In this document: piece after piece, positions 1 to 9,420 of the stretch | Numbering within the stretch: the stretch's first letter is position 1 | Layout: each line of letters opens with the position of its first letter | Origin: Tranquillimonas alkanivorans | Lineage (GTDB): Bacteria; Pseudomonadota; Alphaproteobacteria; Rhodobacterales; Rhodobacteraceae | Length of the DNA stretch: 64,000 bases | Assembly: GCF_900115595.1 (NCBI RefSeq) | Contig: NZ_FOXA01000009.1 | Coordinates: forward strand, 94,599-158,598 | Reading direction: 5' to 3' | Translations under genes and position numbers: made by a program | Notes under the pieces: generated by a model | What the model saw: the letters and a program-made list of their open reading frames with translations, nothing else | The model's database searches: none | Told to the model about the DNA's origin: nothing

Positions 1-243
1 ATCAGCTATTGGGTGGCACCCGCGATGTGGAACACCGGGCTCGCTTCGGAAGCGGTGCGTGCGATGGTGCAGGCCAACCCGCAGGGCTGCCGCACGATCT
101 TCGCCGAGGTCTTCCAGGACAACCCGGTCTCGGCGCGCGTGCTGACCAACGCCGGCTTCGCCTATCTCGGCGATGCCGAGGCGTATTCCGTGGCGCGGGG
201 CGGCAAGGTGCCGACCTGGACCTATTCGCTGAAACTCGATTGA
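1..243 (+). CDS. GNAT N-acetyltransferase, C-terminal fragment (cut by window edge)
   Basis: The reading frame is open from base 1 to a TGA at 241-243, so the gene starts upstream of the window. The visible 80 residues are the end of a RimJ-like GNAT fold: a W-x(6)-GLASEAV stretch that belongs to the acetyl-CoA-binding motif A, followed by NPVSARVLTNAGF, the motif B region typical of ribosomal-protein or small-molecule N-acetyltransferases. It is followed 5 bp later by a second GNAT gene in the same direction. The substrate cannot be deduced. Confidence 0.85.
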   Translation: MSYWVAPAMWNTGLASEAVRAMVQANPQGCRTIFAEVFQDNPVSARVLTNAGFAYLGDAEAYSVARGGKVPTWTYSLKLD

Positions 244-248
244 CCGGA

Positions 249-1244
249 ATGGCGGGGCCCGCGCACACCATCCGGACCCCGCGCCTGATCCTCAGACCGC
301 TGGTTTCCGACGATGCCGAGGCCGTGGCGCGCGGTGTCGGCAACTATGACGTCGCGCGCTGGCTCGCCGTCGTGCCGTATCCTTACGCGCTGGCCGACGC
401 GCGGGAGTTCCTGTCGTCGCCCGCCGCCGCGCCCGGCACGGCCTGGGCCATCTGCGACGCCTGGGGGCTTCAGGGCATCATCGGCATTGGCCGCGAGCTT
501 GGCTATTGGCTCGCCCGCCCGGCTTGGGGCCGCGGCTACGTGACCGAGGCGGGGGATGCGCTGATCGACGCGTGGTTCGCCGACCGCCGGAACCGATCGC
601 TGCGCTCGGGCTATTTCGAGGGCAACGCCCGCTCGGCCGGGGCGCTGGCCAAATTGGGCTTCGTTGAAACCGGCCGTGCCGTTCGTTTCGCGCGCCCGTT
701 GCAGCAGGATGTGCCGGTGCGCGACATGGTTCTCTCCCGCGCCCGCTGGAAGGAACGGCGGAGGTTCCGCGCGCGAAGCGGCGGCCTGCGCCTGCGGGAG
801 CTGCGCGACAGTGACCGCGGCGCGGTGCGGCGGCTGCTGCCGGTCTGCGCGCCCTCCGACCCGCCGCAGGACAGCTCGGCCCCCGGTCTGCGCCACTGGA
901 TCGACACTGTGCGCTTCCGGGGGCGGCCCGGTTTCCGCGCCGCCGTTTGCCTGCCGACCGGGCGGCTTGTCGGCCTCGTGCGGCTCGCGCGCGATCTGAC
1001 CCTCGAAGTTGCACTAGACCCTGCCTACACCGCGCCCGGCGATACGCGGCGGGTGATCCGCACCTTCGCCGACGCCTGCTTCGCCCGCTTCGACATCGAC
1101 GCGGTAACCGTGCGGCAGCCCGGCCCGGCCGCGGCGCCCGGTGCTGCCGACGACACCACCTCTCCGGCGCGGCTTGAGCCTGCGCCCAATGTCCTTTATC
1201 GGCTTGACCGCCAATCCTTCGAGGCTCCCCATGAAGTTTCTTGA
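249..1244 (+). CDS. GNAT-family N-acetyltransferase with an extended second domain
   Basis: A 331-residue protein. Residues 1-160 form a recognisable GNAT domain: [12 protein letters not shown] at the N-terminus, a [15 protein letters not shown] acetyl-CoA-binding stretch, and [13 protein letters not shown] near the end. The remaining ~170 residues look like a second, diverged acetyltransferase-like half ([10 protein letters not shown] restart, then a short beta-rich tail) without a clear acetyl-CoA loop. The ATG at 249 follows the preceding GNAT stop closely and the 3' end overlaps the obgE start by 14 bp, so the three genes are probably cotranscribed. Substrate unknown. Confidence 0.85.
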   Translation: MAGPAHTIRTPRLILRPLVSDDAEAVARGVGNYDVARWLAVVPYPYALADAREFLSSPAAAPGTAWAICDAWGLQGIIGIGRELGYWLARPAWGRGYVTEAGDALIDAWFADRRNRSLRSGYFEGNARSAGALAKLGFVETGRAVRFARPLQQDVPVRDMVLSRARWKERRRFRARSGGLRLRELRDSDRGAVRRLLPVCAPSDPPQDSSAPGLRHWIDTVRFRGRPGFRAAVCLPTGRLVGLVRLARDLTLEVALDPAYTAPGDTRRVIRTFADACFARFDIDAVTVRQPGPAAAPGAADDTTSPARLEPAPNVLYRLDRQSFEAPHEVS

Positions 1245-2265
1245 TCTCGCCAAGGTGTACATCCGGTCCGGAGGCGGAGGGTCCGGCGCGATCAGCTTCC
1301 GCCGCGAGAAGTTCGTCGAGTACGGCGGCCCCGACGGCGGCGACGGCGGCCGGGGCGGCGACGTCTGGGCCGAGGCCGTGGACGGGCTGAACACGCTGAT
1401 CGACTTCCGCTATCAGCAGCACTTCTTCGCCAAGTCCGGCCAGCCCGGCATGGGCAAGCAGCGCACCGGCCGCGACGGCGACGACGTGGTGCTGCGCGTG
1501 CCCGTGGGGACCGAGATCCTCGACGAGGACGAAGAGACGGTGATCGCCGACCTGACCGAGGTCGGCCAGCGCGTGCTGTTGGCCAAGGGCGGCAACGGCG
1601 GCTGGGGCAACCTGCACTTCAAGACCGCCACCAACCAGGCCCCGCGTCGGGCCAATCCCGGGCAGGAGGGGGTCGAGCGCACGATCTGGCTGCGCCTCAA
1701 GCTGATCGCCGACGTGGGCCTTCTGGGCCTGCCGAACGCGGGCAAGTCCACTTTCCTTGCCGCCACGTCGAACGCGCGGCCGAAGATCGCGGATTATCCC
1801 TTCACCACGCTGGTGCCGAACCTGGGCGTCGTGGGCGTGGACGATGCCGAATTCGTCGTCGCCGACATCCCCGGCCTGATCGAGGGCGCGCACGAGGGCA
1901 GGGGCCTGGGAGACCTGTTCCTGGGCCATGTCGAGCGCTGCGCGGTCCTTCTGCATCTGGTGGATGCCACGGCCGAGGACGTGGCGCAGGACTGGCGCAC
2001 GATCATCGACGAGCTCGAGGCCTATGGCGGTGCGCTGGCCGACAAGCCGCGCGTCACCGTTCTCAACAAGATCGACGCGCTCGACGACGAGGAACGCGCC
2101 GAGAAGAAGGCCGAGCTTGAAGCGGTCGCGGGCGAGGTCATGCTGATGTCGGGCGTCAGCCGCGAAGGCGTGACCGAGGTGCTGCGCACGCTACGCGCGC
2201 AGATCGGCGCCGACCGCCTGCGCCAGCGCAAGGACGAAGAGGACACGGGACCGTGGCAACCCTGA
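1231..2265 (+). CDS. obgE: GTPase ObgE/CgtA
   Basis: A 344-residue Obg GTPase, which acts in late 50S ribosome assembly and stress signalling. Residues 1-158 are the glycine-rich Obg fold ([25 protein letters not shown]). The G domain follows: P-loop GLPNAGKST near residue 166, switch region [12 protein letters not shown], DxxG as [10 protein letters not shown] near 211, and NKID near 279. The ATG at 1231 gives the conserved [12 protein letters not shown] start. It lies between the GNAT genes and proB, overlapping proB by 13 bp, the usual order in Rhodobacteraceae. Confidence 0.97.
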   Translation: MKFLDLAKVYIRSGGGGSGAISFRREKFVEYGGPDGGDGGRGGDVWAEAVDGLNTLIDFRYQQHFFAKSGQPGMGKQRTGRDGDDVVLRVPVGTEILDEDEETVIADLTEVGQRVLLAKGGNGGWGNLHFKTATNQAPRRANPGQEGVERTIWLRLKLIADVGLLGLPNAGKSTFLAATSNARPKIADYPFTTLVPNLGVVGVDDAEFVVADIPGLIEGAHEGRGLGDLFLGHVERCAVLLHLVDATAEDVAQDWRTIIDELEAYGGALADKPRVTVLNKIDALDDEERAEKKAELEAVAGEVMLMSGVSREGVTEVLRTLRAQIGADRLRQRKDEEDTGPWQP

Positions 2266-3383
2266 CTCAGACCGCCGCGACGCCGACGCTGGCCGAGGCG
2301 CGCCGGCTGGTCGTCAAGATCGGCTCGGCGCTGCTGGTGGACCGCGAGAGTGGCGCGCTGCGCTCGGACTGGCTGCGCGGGCTGGCCGAGGATGTGGCGG
2401 CGGCCAAGGCGCGCGGGACCGACGTGATCCTCGTCTCGTCCGGCTCCATCGCGCTGGGACGTGGCGTGCTGGGGTTGGGGACGGGCACGCTCCCGCTCGA
2501 ACAGTCTCAGGCCGCTGCCGCCGTTGGCCAGATCCGGCTGGCCCGCGCCTATGAAGAAGCGCTGGCGCCTCACGGCATCACCACCGCGCAGGTACTGGTG
2601 ACGCTCGAAGACAGCGCCGACCGTCGCCGCTACCTGAACTCGCGCGCAACGCTCGCGCAGCTTCTGGGCCTTGGCGTCGTGCCCATCGTGAACGAGAACG
2701 ACACCATCGCCACTGACGAGATCCGCTTCGGCGACAACGACAGGCTCGCCGCGCAGGTCGCCGTGACGGTGGGTGCCGACCAGCTGATCCTTCTGTCCGA
2801 CGTCGACGGCTTCTACTCCGGCAACCCCCGCGACGACGCCACCGCCCGCCGCTTCGACGTGATCGAGGCGATCACGCCCGAGATCGAGGGCATGGCGGGC
2901 GACGCGGGATCCGGCCTGTCGAAAGGCGGCATGAAGACAAAGGTGATGGCCGCCAAGACCGCCACCGGCGCGGGCTGCGCGCTGGCGATCACCGAGGGCT
3001 CGGTCCTGCGGCCGCTGAAGGCGCTCGCGGATGGCGCGCCCTCCACCTGGTTCCTGGCCCACGGCGATCCTCAGGCCGCGCGCAAGCGCTGGATCGCGGC
3101 GATGAAGCCGCGCGGAGAGATCCGGGTGGACGCCGGCGCGGCGCGCGCGCTGGGGCAAGGGCGTTCGCTTCTGCCCGCGGGCGTCACCGGCGTGACGGGC
3201 CGCTTCGGCCGGGGCGACCCGGTCGATATCGTCGGCCCCGAGGGGACGCTGGGCAAGGGGCTGACCCGCTACACGGCCGAGGAAGCCCACGCGATCCGGG
3301 GCCGCCACACCAGCGAAATCGAGGCGACGCTCGGCTATCCGGGCCGCGCCGCGCTCATTCACCGCGACGACATGGTGCTGTAA
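2253..3383 (+). CDS. proB: glutamate 5-kinase
   Basis: A 376-residue enzyme catalysing the first step of proline synthesis, ATP-dependent phosphorylation of glutamate. The amino-acid kinase domain carries [40 protein letters not shown] and [15 protein letters not shown]-terminal PUA domain runs from about residue 285 ([20 protein letters not shown]). The start is GTG at 2253, overlapping the obgE stop by 13 bp, so translation is probably coupled. proA follows after 37 bp. Confidence 0.97.
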   Translation: MATLTQTAATPTLAEARRLVVKIGSALLVDRESGALRSDWLRGLAEDVAAAKARGTDVILVSSGSIALGRGVLGLGTGTLPLEQSQAAAAVGQIRLARAYEEALAPHGITTAQVLVTLEDSADRRRYLNSRATLAQLLGLGVVPIVNENDTIATDEIRFGDNDRLAAQVAVTVGADQLILLSDVDGFYSGNPRDDATARRFDVIEAITPEIEGMAGDAGSGLSKGGMKTKVMAAKTATGAGCALAITEGSVLRPLKALADGAPSTWFLAHGDPQAARKRWIAAMKPRGEIRVDAGAARALGQGRSLLPAGVTGVTGRFGRGDPVDIVGPEGTLGKGLTRYTAEEAHAIRGRHTSEIEATLGYPGRAALIHRDDMVL

Positions 3384-3420
3384 GCACGCAACCGATGTCA
3401 CCCGAACCCGAGGGCCGATC

Positions 3421-4686
3421 ATGAAAGACGCCACCGACATTCCCGCCCTGATGGCCGACATCGGCGCGCGCGCACAAGCCGCCGCCGCCGAGCTCGCCTT
3501 CGCCGACCCGTCGGCCAAGCGCGCCGCGCTCGAGGCCGCCGCCGACGCTGTCTGGGCCGGGCGCGACGGCATCATTGCCGCGAACGCCAAAGACCTCGAG
3601 TTCGGCCGCGACAAGGGCCTGTCGCCCGCGATGATGGACCGGCTGATGCTGGACGAAGCGCGGATCGAAGGCATCTGCGCCGGGCTGCGCGCCGTGGCGG
3701 CGCAGGACGATCCGGTGGGCGCGGTGCTGTCCGAATGGGACCGGCCGACCGGCCTGCACATCCAGCGCGTCCGCACGCCGCTGGGCGTGGTCGGCGTGAT
3801 CTATGAATCGCGGCCCAACGTCACCGCCGACGCGGGCGCGCTGTGCTTGAAGGCCGGCAACGCCGTGATCCTGCGCGGCGGGTCGGAGAGCTTCCATTCC
3901 TCGCAAGCCATCCACGCCTGCCTGCAAGAGGGGCTGCGCGCCGCCGGCCTGCCCGAGGACGCGATCCAGCTGGTCCCGACCCGTGATCGCGCGGCGGTGA
4001 GCGAGATGCTGACCATGACCGGCGTGATCGACGTGATCGTGCCGCGCGGGGGCAAGGGCCTGGTCGGGCTGGTCCAGCGCGAGGCGCGGGTGCCGGTCTT
4101 CGCCCATCTCGAGGGGATCGTGCACATCTATCTCGATGCGCAGGCCGACCCCGAGAAGGCGCTGAAGGTGGTGCTGAATGCCAAGACCCGCCGCACCGGG
4201 ATCTGCGGCGCGGCCGAATGCCTGCTGATCCACCGCGACGTGGTCGACACGATCGGGCAGGGCGTGATCCGCGCGCTGGTCGAGGCGGGGGTCGAGGTGC
4301 GGGCGGACGAGACGCTGCAGCGGATCGAGGGCACCGTGCCGGCGACCGAGGCGGATTGGGGCTGCGAATACCTCGACATGAAGATCGCCGCGAAGGTGGT
4401 GGACTCCATCGACGTCGCCATCGCGCATATCCGCCGCTACGGTTCGGACCACACCGACTGCATCGTGACGGAGGACGACGCCGCGGCGGCGCGATTCTTC
4501 CAGCGGCTCGACAGCGCCATCCTGATGCGCAACGCCTCGACTCAGTTCGCCGACGGGGGCGAGTTCGGGATGGGGGCCGAGATCGGCATCGCCACCGGAA
4601 AGATGCATGCGCGCGGACCGGTCGGGGCCGAGCAGCTCACCAGCTTCAAGTACCTCGTGACCGGGGACGGCACGGTCAGAAGCTGA
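3421..4686 (+). CDS. proA: glutamate-5-semialdehyde dehydrogenase (gamma-glutamyl phosphate reductase)
   Basis: A 421-residue enzyme reducing gamma-glutamyl phosphate with NADPH to glutamate semialdehyde, the second step of proline synthesis. Family features include [28 protein letters not shown], and the catalytic cysteine near residue 262 in [13 protein letters not shown]. The end carries [19 protein letters not shown], typical of ProA. Length is normal. It is the last gene of obgE-proB-proA and converges on the chpT-like gene, with an 11-bp overlap of the 3' ends. Confidence 0.97.
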   Translation: MKDATDIPALMADIGARAQAAAAELAFADPSAKRAALEAAADAVWAGRDGIIAANAKDLEFGRDKGLSPAMMDRLMLDEARIEGICAGLRAVAAQDDPVGAVLSEWDRPTGLHIQRVRTPLGVVGVIYESRPNVTADAGALCLKAGNAVILRGGSESFHSSQAIHACLQEGLRAAGLPEDAIQLVPTRDRAAVSEMLTMTGVIDVIVPRGGKGLVGLVQREARVPVFAHLEGIVHIYLDAQADPEKALKVVLNAKTRRTGICGAAECLLIHRDVVDTIGQGVIRALVEAGVEVRADETLQRIEGTVPATEADWGCEYLDMKIAAKVVDSIDVAIAHIRRYGSDHTDCIVTEDDAAAARFFQRLDSAILMRNASTQFADGGEFGMGAEIGIATGKMHARGPVGAEQLTSFKYLVTGDGTVRS

Positions 4687-5272
4687 CCTGGACCGAGCCG
4701 TCCTGAACCTGCACGCCAAGCGCACGGCCCGCCTCAGCCGCCGTGCGTCCGGCGAGGGGGAAGTGCACCTCTCCCGGCGCGACGTCAGCCGGCGTGTCGG
4801 GGTGGTCGAGCAGGCTCCACAGGCGCCGATCGGCCGATACACGCGGCCCCGCTCCGGAGACCCGCCATTCGCCGTCATGGTGCACCGACAGCGCGCCGCC
4901 ACGGGGCAGGGCGCTTTCCGCGCATTGCAGCACCAGGCAGCACAGCTTGGCCTCGACGCGTGGCAGGCTGTCGGGCCCCGCCCAGTCCAGCGTGAAGCGG
5001 CGGCCGTCGTAAAGCTGGCGGAGGATGGAAAGAACCTCCCCATGCCCTATGCTCTGCCCCGGCGGTGCGGCACCGAAGGCGATGCGGAAGAAGCGCAGGC
5101 GGGCGCTGGCATGGGCGACGCTGTGGCTGACTAGCGACAGCTCTTCGCTGGGCGCGGTGCCGGCGAGGTCCAGAAGCTCGAGCCCATTGCCGATCGCGCT
5201 CATCGGGTTGATGAGGTCGTGGCATATGCGGGAGCCGATCAGGTCGGTGAGCGTTGGGTCACGAAGGCTCAT
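4676..5272 (-). CDS. chpT: ChpT-like histidine phosphotransferase
   Basis: A 198-residue protein with the N-terminal signature [20 protein letters not shown], where His18 is the expected phosphoacceptor. This matches the dimeric pseudo-histidine-kinase ChpT that passes phosphate from CckA to CtrA in alphaproteobacteria. The rest is a degenerate HATPase-like half lacking clear ATP-binding boxes, as expected for ChpT. I chose the ATG at 5272, which gives [19 protein letters not shown]; longer frames add no family sequence. The name is based on motif and length, not a database search. Confidence 0.85.
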   Translation of the reverse strand: MSLRDPTLTDLIGSRICHDLINPMSAIGNGLELLDLAGTAPSEELSLVSHSVAHASARLRFFRIAFGAAPPGQSIGHGEVLSILRQLYDGRRFTLDWAGPDSLPRVEAKLCCLVLQCAESALPRGGALSVHHDGEWRVSGAGPRVSADRRLWSLLDHPDTPADVAPGEVHFPLAGRTAAEAGRALGVQVQDGSVQVSF

Positions 5273-5302
5273 CGCGCCGCCCCGCGCAGAAGGAAGATAT
5301 CC

Positions 5303-5485
5303 ATGTCCGACCTCACATCGCTTCTGGAGCCGGGAATGCTGGTTCGCCATCCCGATGCACCGGAATGGGGGCTGGGCCAGGTACAGACGAACATCGGCGG
5401 CCGTGTCACGGTGATGTTCGAGCATCAGGGCAAGGTGGTCATCGACGGTCGCACGGTTGAGCTGATGCCTGTGTTCGACGAATAG
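5303..5485 (+). CDS. DUF3553 family protein
   Basis: A 60-residue small protein preceded by AAGGAAG about 8 bases before the ATG. Features are LEPGMLVRHPDAPEWGLGQVQ and GRVTVMFEHQGKVVI, matching the short beta-rich DUF3553 domain, related in pattern to SH3-like UvrD tail modules. It is divergent from the chpT-like gene with 30 bp between starts, so the two share a promoter region. Function not established. Confidence 0.85.
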   Translation: MSDLTSLLEPGMLVRHPDAPEWGLGQVQTNIGGRVTVMFEHQGKVVIDGRTVELMPVFDE

Positions 5486-5512
5486 CTGTCTTACAACCGT
5501 CGCAGCAGAACG

Positions 5513-5527
5513 TTACGCAATCCTTAA
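5513..5527. promoter_or_regulatory. candidate CtrA-type site (one mismatch)
   Basis: TTAC-N7-TTAA lies between the DUF3553 gene and olsB. The CtrA consensus in alphaproteobacteria is TTAA-N7-TTAA, so one base deviates. TTAA is rare in DNA this GC-rich, which makes the match worth noting, but no experiment is implied. Confidence 0.3.
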
Positions 5528-5610
5528 CGTCCGCGAGGCGCCGCCCGTGTTGCCAAAACCGGGCGCTCTGCCTAGAAGTCGGGCGACACAGGACGGAACC
5601 TGCCCCGCCC

Positions 5611-6375
5611 ATGATGCCCGACGCGCCGAAGTTCGCCCTGCGGCTGGCCCAGACCGAGTCCGATCTCGTCGCAGCGCAGCGGCTGCGCTACGAGGTATTC
5701 GTGGATGAACTCGGCGGCGACGGCCCCCTCGTCAACCACGACGCGCGGCGCGAGATGGACCGGTTCGACCCGTATTTCGACCACATGGTCCTGATCGATC
5801 CGCGGCGCCCCGAGGGGTGGCACGTCATCGGGGTCTATCGGCTTCTGCGCGAAGACCAGGCCCGCCGCGCCGGCCAGTTCTATTCCGAGGACGAGTACGA
5901 CCTGACCCCGCTGCGCCGCACCGGTCGCCGGTTGCTCGAGCTGGGGCGGTCCTGCCTGCACCGCGACTACCGCGGCGGTACCGCCATGGTGCATCTGTGG
6001 AACGGGCTGTCGGACTACGTGCAGAGCCACGGGATCGAGGTTCTGTTCGGCGTCGCCTCGTTTCACGGGACCGACCCGCGGGCCCTGGCCGAGCCGTTGT
6101 CGTATCTTCACCACCGCCATCTCGCCCCGCCCGAACTGCGGGTGCGCAGCGTCATGTACCAGCCGATGGACCTGATCCCGGGCGAACGGATCGACCGGGT
6201 GGCGGCGATGCGGGCGACGCCGGCGCTGATCAAGGCGTACCTGCGCATGGGCGGTTTCGTGGGCAACGGCGCCTTCATCGACCACGCCTTCAACACCACC
6301 GACGTCTGCCTGGTTATGGACGTGGCGCGCGCCAACCACCGGCAGAGGGCGCTTTACGCCCGGGGCCGCCTGTGA
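5611..6375 (+). CDS. olsB: L-ornithine N-alpha-acyltransferase OlsB
   Basis: A 254-residue acyltransferase of the GNAT-like OlsB family, which transfers a 3-hydroxyacyl group from ACP to ornithine to form lyso-ornithine lipid. Diagnostic stretches are QRLRYEVFVDELG, FDHMVLID, GRRLLELGRSCLHRDYRGG and LFGVASFHGTDP. The C-terminus (LIKAYLRMGGFVGNGAFID) is also typical. It overlaps olsA in a GTGA arrangement, the standard olsBA order, and the two products act in sequence. Confidence 0.9.
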   Translation: MMPDAPKFALRLAQTESDLVAAQRLRYEVFVDELGGDGPLVNHDARREMDRFDPYFDHMVLIDPRRPEGWHVIGVYRLLREDQARRAGQFYSEDEYDLTPLRRTGRRLLELGRSCLHRDYRGGTAMVHLWNGLSDYVQSHGIEVLFGVASFHGTDPRALAEPLSYLHHRHLAPPELRVRSVMYQPMDLIPGERIDRVAAMRATPALIKAYLRMGGFVGNGAFIDHAFNTTDVCLVMDVARANHRQRALYARGRL

Positions 6376-7193
6376 GCCGCACCTGGCATTCCGAGGACCT
6401 GCCCGCCACCCCCGCGCTGGACGGCGCGGGCCGGGTCCGCGCGGCACTGCGCGGCACGGCGCTGGCGCTCCTGCTGGTCACCGGGCTGGCGCTGCACCTG
6501 GTGCTTCGCCTGGTCGAGCGGCCGCTCTTCGGCCTGCGCCGCCCGGTCACGCCCTACGTCACGCAAGGCGTCTGCCGCGGCGCGCTCGCCATCCTCGGCC
6601 TGCGCTTCCGGCGCGAGGGAAGGCCGATGCGCGAACGCGGGGCCGTGGTGGCCAACCATTCGTCCTGGCTCGACATCTTCGTGCTGAATGCGGGGGACCG
6701 GATCTACTTCGTCTCGAAGTCCGAGGTGCGGGACTGGCCCGGCATCGGCTGGCTGGCCCGCGCCACCGGCACCGTCTTCATCCGCCGCGACCCGCGCGAG
6801 GCGCGCGCGCAGCAGGAGCTGTTCGCCGAGCGGCTGAAACTGGGCCACCGGCTGCTGTTCTTCCCCGAGGGGACCTCGACCGATGGAATGCGGGTTCTTC
6901 CTTTCATTCCAACGCTCTTCCAGGCGTTCCTGACAGACGACCTGAAGCCGATCCTGCACGTTCAGCCCGTCAGCGTCCGCTACTCCGCTCCCGACGGGGA
7001 GGAGGCCCGGTTCTACGGCTGGTGGGGTGACATGGGCTTCGGGCCGCACCTGGTGAAGGTGCTGGCGGCGCGGCGGCAGGGCACGGTCGAGATCGTGTAT
7101 CATCCGCCGCTTAAGGCCGATGCCTTCGCCGACCGCAAGGCGCTGGCCGCGCGGGCCGCCGAGATCGTGCGCGCGGGGCTCGGCCGGGGCTGA
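6372..7193 (+). CDS. olsA: lyso-ornithine lipid O-acyltransferase OlsA (PlsC family)
   Basis: A 273-residue 1-acyl-glycerol-phosphate-type acyltransferase. A membrane segment spans about residues 27-48 (ALRGTALALLLVTGLALHLVL). The catalytic HX4D motif is NHSSWLD near residue 95, then FVSKSEV, FIRRD and the acceptor motif FFPEGTSTDG near 164. The GTG start at 6372 overlaps the olsB stop by 4 bp, implying translational coupling. Expected role: adds the second acyl chain to complete ornithine lipid in the inner membrane. Confidence 0.9.
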   Translation: MSRTWHSEDLPATPALDGAGRVRAALRGTALALLLVTGLALHLVLRLVERPLFGLRRPVTPYVTQGVCRGALAILGLRFRREGRPMRERGAVVANHSSWLDIFVLNAGDRIYFVSKSEVRDWPGIGWLARATGTVFIRRDPREARAQQELFAERLKLGHRLLFFPEGTSTDGMRVLPFIPTLFQAFLTDDLKPILHVQPVSVRYSAPDGEEARFYGWWGDMGFGPHLVKVLAARRQGTVEIVYHPPLKADAFADRKALAARAAEIVRAGLGRG

Positions 7194-7265
7194 GCGGTCC
7201 CGCATTCCCTTGCAAGGGACACGGCGGGCCCCCATAACCCTTCTGGTCACAAGCGAAAAGACGAA

Positions 7266-8564
7266 ATGGAACCCGCACTCGACGCCGCCTTCTGGATCAC
7301 CTCTGCCGCCATCCTCGGCCTTCTCGTCCTCTCGGCCTTCTTCTCGGGGTCCGAGACCGCGCTGACCGCCGCCTCGCGCGGGAAACTGCGCGCCCAGGCC
7401 GACAAGGGCTCGAAGGGCGCCGAACGGGCGCTCAAGATCACCGAGGACAACGAACGGCTGATCGGCTCGGTCCTGCTGGGCAACAACCTGGTCAACATCC
7501 TGGCCACGTCGCTGGCCACCGCGCTGTTCACGCGCGTCTTCGGCGAGTCTGGCGTGGCGCTTGCCACGCTGGTCATGACGCTCCTGGTGCTGATCTTCGC
7601 CGAGGTGCTGCCCAAGACCTATGCCATCACCAATGCGGAAACGGCGGCCTCGGCCGTCAGCCGCGTCATCCAGATGGTGGTGCTGGTTTTCTCGCCCGTC
7701 GTCAGCGCCGTTCGTGCGTTCGTGCGATTGGTGCTGCGCGTCTTCGGCGTGCGCACCGACCCCGACACGCAGATCCTTGCCGTGCGCGAAGAGATCGCGG
7801 GCGCGCTGCACCTGGGGCATTCCGAAGGCGTGGTCGAGAAGGAGGACCGCGACCGCATCCTCGGCGCGCTGGACCTGGGCGAGCGCACGGTCGAGGAGAT
7901 CATGCTCCACCGCTCGAAGATCGAGATGATCGACGCCGGCTCGCCACCGCAGGAAATCCTGCAGCAGTGCCTTCAAAGCCCGCACACCCGGCTTCCGATC
8001 TATCGCGAGCGGCAGGAAAACATCGTCGGCGTGATCCACGCCAAGGACCTGCTGCGCGCCATGTATGCACGCGAACAGGCCACGCCCGAGGCGCGCGATC
8101 CGTTCGAGGGGTTCAACATCCTCGACGTCGCCATGAAGCCGTACTTCGTGCCCGAGACGACGACGCTCGACGACCAGATGCGCCAGTTCCTGCGCCGCCA
8201 TACGCACTTCGCGCTTGTTGTGGACGAATACGGCGCGCTGCAGGGCCTGATCACGCTCGAGGATATCCTCGAGGAGATCGTGGGCGAGATCACGGACGAG
8301 TTCGACATCGACGCCGAGCATCCCCTGCGCCGGACCGAGGGCGGGGACACCATCGTGGATGGCGGTATGACCATTCGCGACCTAAACCGCGCGACCGACT
8401 GGCACCTGCCCGACGAAGAGGCCAACACCATCGCCGGCCTTGTCATTCACGAGGCGCAGACCATCCCCGCTCCCGGGCAGGTGTTCAGTTTCCACGGCTT
8501 CCGGTTCGAGGTCCTGAACCGCAAGGACAACCGGATCACGAAGCTCAAAATCCGTAAATTGTGA
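7266..8564 (+). CDS. CNNM/CorC-type transporter-associated protein (DUF21, CBS pair, CorC_HlyC)
   Basis: A 432-residue membrane protein. The first ~170 residues are a DUF21/CNNM domain with several hydrophobic helices (SAAILGLLVLSAFFSGSETALT, GNNLVNILATSLATALF, TLVMTLLVLIFAEVLPKTYA). A CBS pair follows (RTVEEIMLHRSKIEMID, LPIYRERQENIVGVIHAKDLL, LVVDEYGALQGLITLEDILEEIVG), then the C-terminal CorC_HlyC domain (GGMTIRDLNRATDW). Family members affect magnesium or cobalt homeostasis. The hemolysin label sometimes used for them is historical. Monocistronic as far as visible. Confidence 0.92.
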   Translation: MEPALDAAFWITSAAILGLLVLSAFFSGSETALTAASRGKLRAQADKGSKGAERALKITEDNERLIGSVLLGNNLVNILATSLATALFTRVFGESGVALATLVMTLLVLIFAEVLPKTYAITNAETAASAVSRVIQMVVLVFSPVVSAVRAFVRLVLRVFGVRTDPDTQILAVREEIAGALHLGHSEGVVEKEDRDRILGALDLGERTVEEIMLHRSKIEMIDAGSPPQEILQQCLQSPHTRLPIYRERQENIVGVIHAKDLLRAMYAREQATPEARDPFEGFNILDVAMKPYFVPETTTLDDQMRQFLRRHTHFALVVDEYGALQGLITLEDILEEIVGEITDEFDIDAEHPLRRTEGGDTIVDGGMTIRDLNRATDWHLPDEEANTIAGLVIHEAQTIPAPGQVFSFHGFRFEVLNRKDNRITKLKIRKL

Positions 8565-8639
8565 GACGTTTAGCGGCGGCGGGACCGGAACCCCGCCGCC
8601 CGGCCCGCGGTTGGTGCGCGACAGCCGACGGAGCCACCG

Positions 8640-9410
8640 ATGCGTCCTGCCGCGACACATCCTTTTCTCGACCACCCCCATCCGCTTGCCTTCGCGCATC
8701 GCGGCGCGGCGGGCCCGGCCGAAGAGAACACGATGCCCGCCATCGAGCGGGCCGTCGCGCTGGGATACGTCTATATCGAGACGGACGTTCAGGCGACGCG
8801 CGACGGTGTGGCGGTCCTGTTCCACGACGAGACGCTCGAACGGCTGCTGCGCGTGCCGGGGCGCGTGCGCGACCTGACCTGGGACGAGCTGAGGAACCTG
8901 CGCATGCCCAGCGGCGCGAGCGTGGCGCGGCTGGACGACGTGATGCGGGCCTTTCCCGACCGGCGCTTCAACCTGGACGCCAAGACCGACGCGGCGGTCG
9001 AGCCGATGGCGCGGACGATCGCCGATCTCGACGCCTGCGACCGCGTCTGCGTCGGCTCGTTCAGCGCGGAGCGCACCGCGCGCCTGCGCGAGCTTCTGGG
9101 CGGACGTCTGTGCTGGTCGCCCGCGCGGGGCGGCATCGCGCGGCTTTGGCTGGCGGGCTGGGGCCTGCCGATGCCTAACCTGCGCTTTCACGCCGCGCAG
9201 ATCCCGCCCGAACACCGCGGCATACCGCTGACGACGCGGCGCGTCCTCCGGGCGGCGCACCGGCGCGGGATACAGGTGCATGTCTGGACCATCGACGCCC
9301 CGGACGAGATGGAGCGCCTGCTCGACCTCGGGGTGGACGGCCTGATGACCGACCGGCCCGAGGTACTGAAAGACGTGCTCGTGCGGCGGGGGCAGTGGGG
9401 CGGCGACTGA
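8640..9410 (+). CDS. glycerophosphodiester phosphodiesterase
   Basis: A 256-residue GDPD-fold enzyme that releases glycerol-3-phosphate from deacylated phospholipids. Motifs: FAHRGAAGPAEENT at residues 18-31 (catalytic His20 and metal-binding Glu), IETDVQATRDGVAVLFHDETLERL (second catalytic His), and the C-terminal VHVWTIDAPDEMERLLDLGVD with DGLMTDRPE. No signal peptide, so it is probably cytoplasmic (UgpQ-like). It converges on the M32 peptidase gene with 10 bp between ends. Confidence 0.93.
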   Translation: MRPAATHPFLDHPHPLAFAHRGAAGPAEENTMPAIERAVALGYVYIETDVQATRDGVAVLFHDETLERLLRVPGRVRDLTWDELRNLRMPSGASVARLDDVMRAFPDRRFNLDAKTDAAVEPMARTIADLDACDRVCVGSFSAERTARLRELLGGRLCWSPARGGIARLWLAGWGLPMPNLRFHAAQIPPEHRGIPLTTRRVLRAAHRRGIQVHVWTIDAPDEMERLLDLGVDGLMTDRPEVLKDVLVRRGQWGGD

Positions 9411-9420
9411 GCCGCGCCCC

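Noticed and set aside
478..1956. Long minus-strand frame opposite obgE
   Set aside because: Shadow of obgE; low-complexity Arg/Gly/Ala translation.
8570..8605. GC hairpin after the CorC-like gene as a terminator
   Set aside because: The GCGGCGGG/CCCGCCGC stem has no T-run and may be ordinary GC-rich intergenic sequence.
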